A stretch of 7,496 nt of DNA, taken from assembly GCA_017556845.1 (NCBI GenBank), contig JAFYMA010000074.1, forward strand, positions 1-7,496, given 5' to 3'. The position numbers were made by a program, and so were the translations under genes. The notes under the pieces were generated by a model. It was not told where the DNA came from. It ran no database searches and saw nothing but the letters and a program-made list of their open reading frames with translations. The stretch's first letter is position 1; every line of letters starts with the position of its first letter. Shown here in pieces: positions 6,801 to 7,496 of this stretch. Source of the DNA: Clostridia bacterium. GTDB taxonomy: Bacteria > Bacillota > Clostridia > Oscillospirales > CAG-272.

Positions 6801-7493
6801 GGGAATTACCTCAAGGATCATCCATTCGGGCTTATTGCCTGATTTTCTGAACGCTTCAACTACCTCAAGACGCTTTATAAGCTTTACCTTTTTCTGTCCT
6901 GCTGCATTTGCAAGCTCTGCTTTAAGCTGCTCTGAAAGCTTTTCGATATCAAGCTTCTGCAAAAGCTCCTTGATAGCCTCTGCACCCATACCTACCTTGA
7001 AGCCGTCCTCGTAACGCTCATACTCTCTGCGGTACTCAGCCTCTGTAAGAGCCTGATTGAGCGAAAGTCCTGTTTCACCGGGATCTGTAACGATGTACTG
7101 ACCGAAGTACAGCACCTTGTCAAGAACTCTGGGCGAAATATCGAGCAAAAGGCTCATTCTGGAAGGGATAGCGCGGAAATACCAGATATGTGATACGGGG
7201 CATGCAAGCTCTATATGTCCCATTCTTTCGCGGCGAACCTTTTTAGTAGTTACCTCAACTCCGCACTTTTCACAGACCTTACCTTTGTATCTTACTCTTT
7301 TATATCTTCCGCAAAGACATTCCCAGTCCTTCGTCGGACCAAATATCTTTTCACAGAAAAGTCCGTCCTTTTCCGCTTTAAGCGTTCTATAGTTAATAGT
7401 CTCAGGCTTCAGTACCTCGCCGTACGACCAGCTTCTTATTTTATCGGGAGCCGCAAGACCGATCTGTATCGAGTCAAAAACATTTTTATCCAT
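3846..7493 (-). CDS. rpoC: DNA-directed RNA polymerase subunit beta', complete
   Basis: Beta' forms one jaw of the bacterial RNA polymerase and holds the catalytic magnesium; the enzyme makes RNA from NTPs on a DNA template. The protein has 1215 residues, near the roughly 1200 usual in Firmicutes. Visible landmarks: N-terminal zinc site C59, C61, C74, C77; sigma-binding clamp coiled coil about 253-300 (LYRRVINRNNRLKKL); switch-2 LLGKRVDYSGRS (330-341); catalytic NADFDGDQ with D448, D450, D452; bridge helix about 786-816; second zinc site C828, C902, C909, C912; trigger loop GTQLTMRTFHTGG (941-953) with catalytic H950; conserved C-terminal KENVIIGKLIPAGTG (1177-1191). There is no large insertion in the trigger loop. 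Oddities are R791 and S796 in the bridge helix hinge, Pro455 right after the catalytic motif, and about 30 extra residues around 505-545. ATG at 7493 gives the normal start; the triplet before it is TAA. Its ribosome binding site and rpoB lie outside the window. Confidence 0.99.
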   Translation of the reverse strand: MDKNVFDSIQIGLAAPDKIRSWSYGEVLKPETINYRTLKAEKDGLFCEKIFGPTKDWECLCGRYKRVRYKGKVCEKCGVEVTTKKVRRERMGHIELACPVSHIWYFRAIPSRMSLLLDISPRVLDKVLYFGQYIVTDPGETGLSLNQALTEAEYRREYERYEDGFKVGMGAEAIKELLQKLDIEKLSEQLKAELANAAGQKKVKLIKRLEVVEAFRKSGNKPEWMILEVIPVIPPEIRPMVQLDGGRFATSDLNDLYRRVINRNNRLKKLMELQAPEIIIRNEKRMLQEAVDALIDNGRRGKPVTGPNNRPLKSLSEMLRGKQGRFRQNLLGKRVDYSGRSVIVVGPELKIYQCGLPKEMALELFKPFVMKRLVETQKATNIKDAKKKVDKVESFVWDALESVIKEHPVLLNRAPTLHRLSIQAFEPVLVDGRAIKLHPLVCSAFNADFDGDQMPVHVPLSVEAQAEARFLMLSSSNLLKPVDGRAVAVPSQDMVLGSYYLTLAASDAELDEYEAYKASIGGIPADNDEKYGRYTVKFYEESCLGRGSVYMNFDEAVMAYENKCITLHTPIKVRVSKEINGVVKTGIIDATLGRLIFNENIPQDLGWVDRNDPEHCLDLEVTFVATKGKLGEIVDRCIKKHGPSVTAVVLDQIKAMGFKYSTRGAISISVPDMTIPKQKPMLIAKAEDRVEQITDFFNKGVMTDEERYNAVVKTWEITTKEVTDALQAGLDLYNPIKMMSDSGARGSIKQMRQLAGMRGLMFATSGKTMEIPIKSNFREGLNVLDYFIGARGSRKSLADTALRTADSGYLTRRLVDVSQEVIIYEENCGAKEGLVVSEIRNGNETIEKFKERLFGRYTVHPVVDPATGEVIADADVMLDDEMCDRIINAGITQVEIRSVLKCQARHGVCAHCYGMDLATTKPVSVGEAVGIIAAQSIGEPGTQLTMRTFHTGGIAGSDITQGLPRVEELFEARRPKKAAVVAELDGVVSIVETKRARKVTVTSPSGETWTTNIDNIMPITVKDGDTVFKGEPMSEGSKAPADILATKGLSAVYDYIITEVQKVYRSQSVDINDKHIEVITRQMTRKLRIDDPGDTSMLSGSQVDISEFRNENEAIQARIDAGETMLRLATAEPVLLGITKASLGTESFLSAASFQETTKVLTDAAIRGKVDHLMGLKENVIIGKLIPAGTGMEKYRSIEVDKTPEFDEMYGTNNN
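3849..3877 (-). promoter_or_regulatory. Candidate promoter overlapping the rpoC 3' end
   Basis: The minus strand has TTGACG (3877-3872; 5 of 6 consensus), a 17-base spacer and AACAAT (3854-3849; 4 of 6). A start near 3842 would place the whole hairpin in the 5' leader of the 808-residue protein's mRNA. The sequence also encodes the last residues of beta', so the match may be coincidental. Confidence 0.25.
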
Positions 7494-7496
7494 TTA

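Noticed and set aside
1..7496. CRISPR array, tRNA, rRNA, insertion sequence or attachment site
   Set aside because: No regularly spaced direct repeats, cloverleaf sequences, transposase fragments or flanking inverted repeats were seen, including around the ends of the 808-residue gene.

Overview
The window is a piece of a bacterial chromosome carrying the conserved transcription/translation cluster, with every gene on the minus strand. In transcription order it holds rpoC (complete, RNA polymerase beta' subunit), a large secreted and membrane-anchored protein of unknown function, a small L7Ae/YbxF-type K-turn RNA-binding protein, rpsL (ribosomal protein S12) and the first two thirds of rpsG (ribosomal protein S7), which runs off the left edge. 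The order rpoC - L7Ae-like - rpsL - rpsG is the usual Firmicutes arrangement. S12 has the long Firmicutes form with the extra N-terminal segment, and beta' lacks the large trigger-loop insertion of Proteobacteria. The source is therefore probably an anaerobic clostridium, plausibly a Ruminococcaceae/Oscillospirales gut lineage; the order and family are inference.

From right to left: 7493-3846 is rpoC. A 65-base gap follows, filled by a strong GC-rich hairpin (3793-3834) that looks like an rpoC terminator or attenuator. Then comes an 808-residue exported protein (3780-1354) in a place where Firmicutes normally have nothing or only the small L7Ae-like gene. A short AT-rich gap follows, and then a near-consensus promoter (TTGACA, 17 bases, TAAGAT) that appears to start a separate transcript for the L7Ae-like gene, rpsL and rpsG. 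The rpsL-rpsG spacer is long (164 bases) and contains an AT-rich stem-loop.

The most unusual content is the 808-residue protein. It has a signal peptide, a beta-sandwich lectin-like domain, a region resembling the N-terminal half seen in clostridial membrane glycerophosphodiester phosphodiesterases (GDPD), a GDPD barrel in which every catalytic and metal-binding position I can align is substituted, a C-terminal beta domain, one transmembrane helix and a short basic tail. It looks like a surface-exposed pseudoenzyme embedded in the core information-processing operon. Two further points concern core proteins: S12 has arginine at the lysine position where K88R gives streptomycin resistance in other bacteria, and the beta' bridge helix departs from the usual sequence at its N-terminal hinge.

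No tRNA, rRNA, CRISPR array, insertion sequence or plus-strand gene was found. The only non-coding stretches are 311-474, 895-972, 1234-1353 and 3781-3845, each described below.
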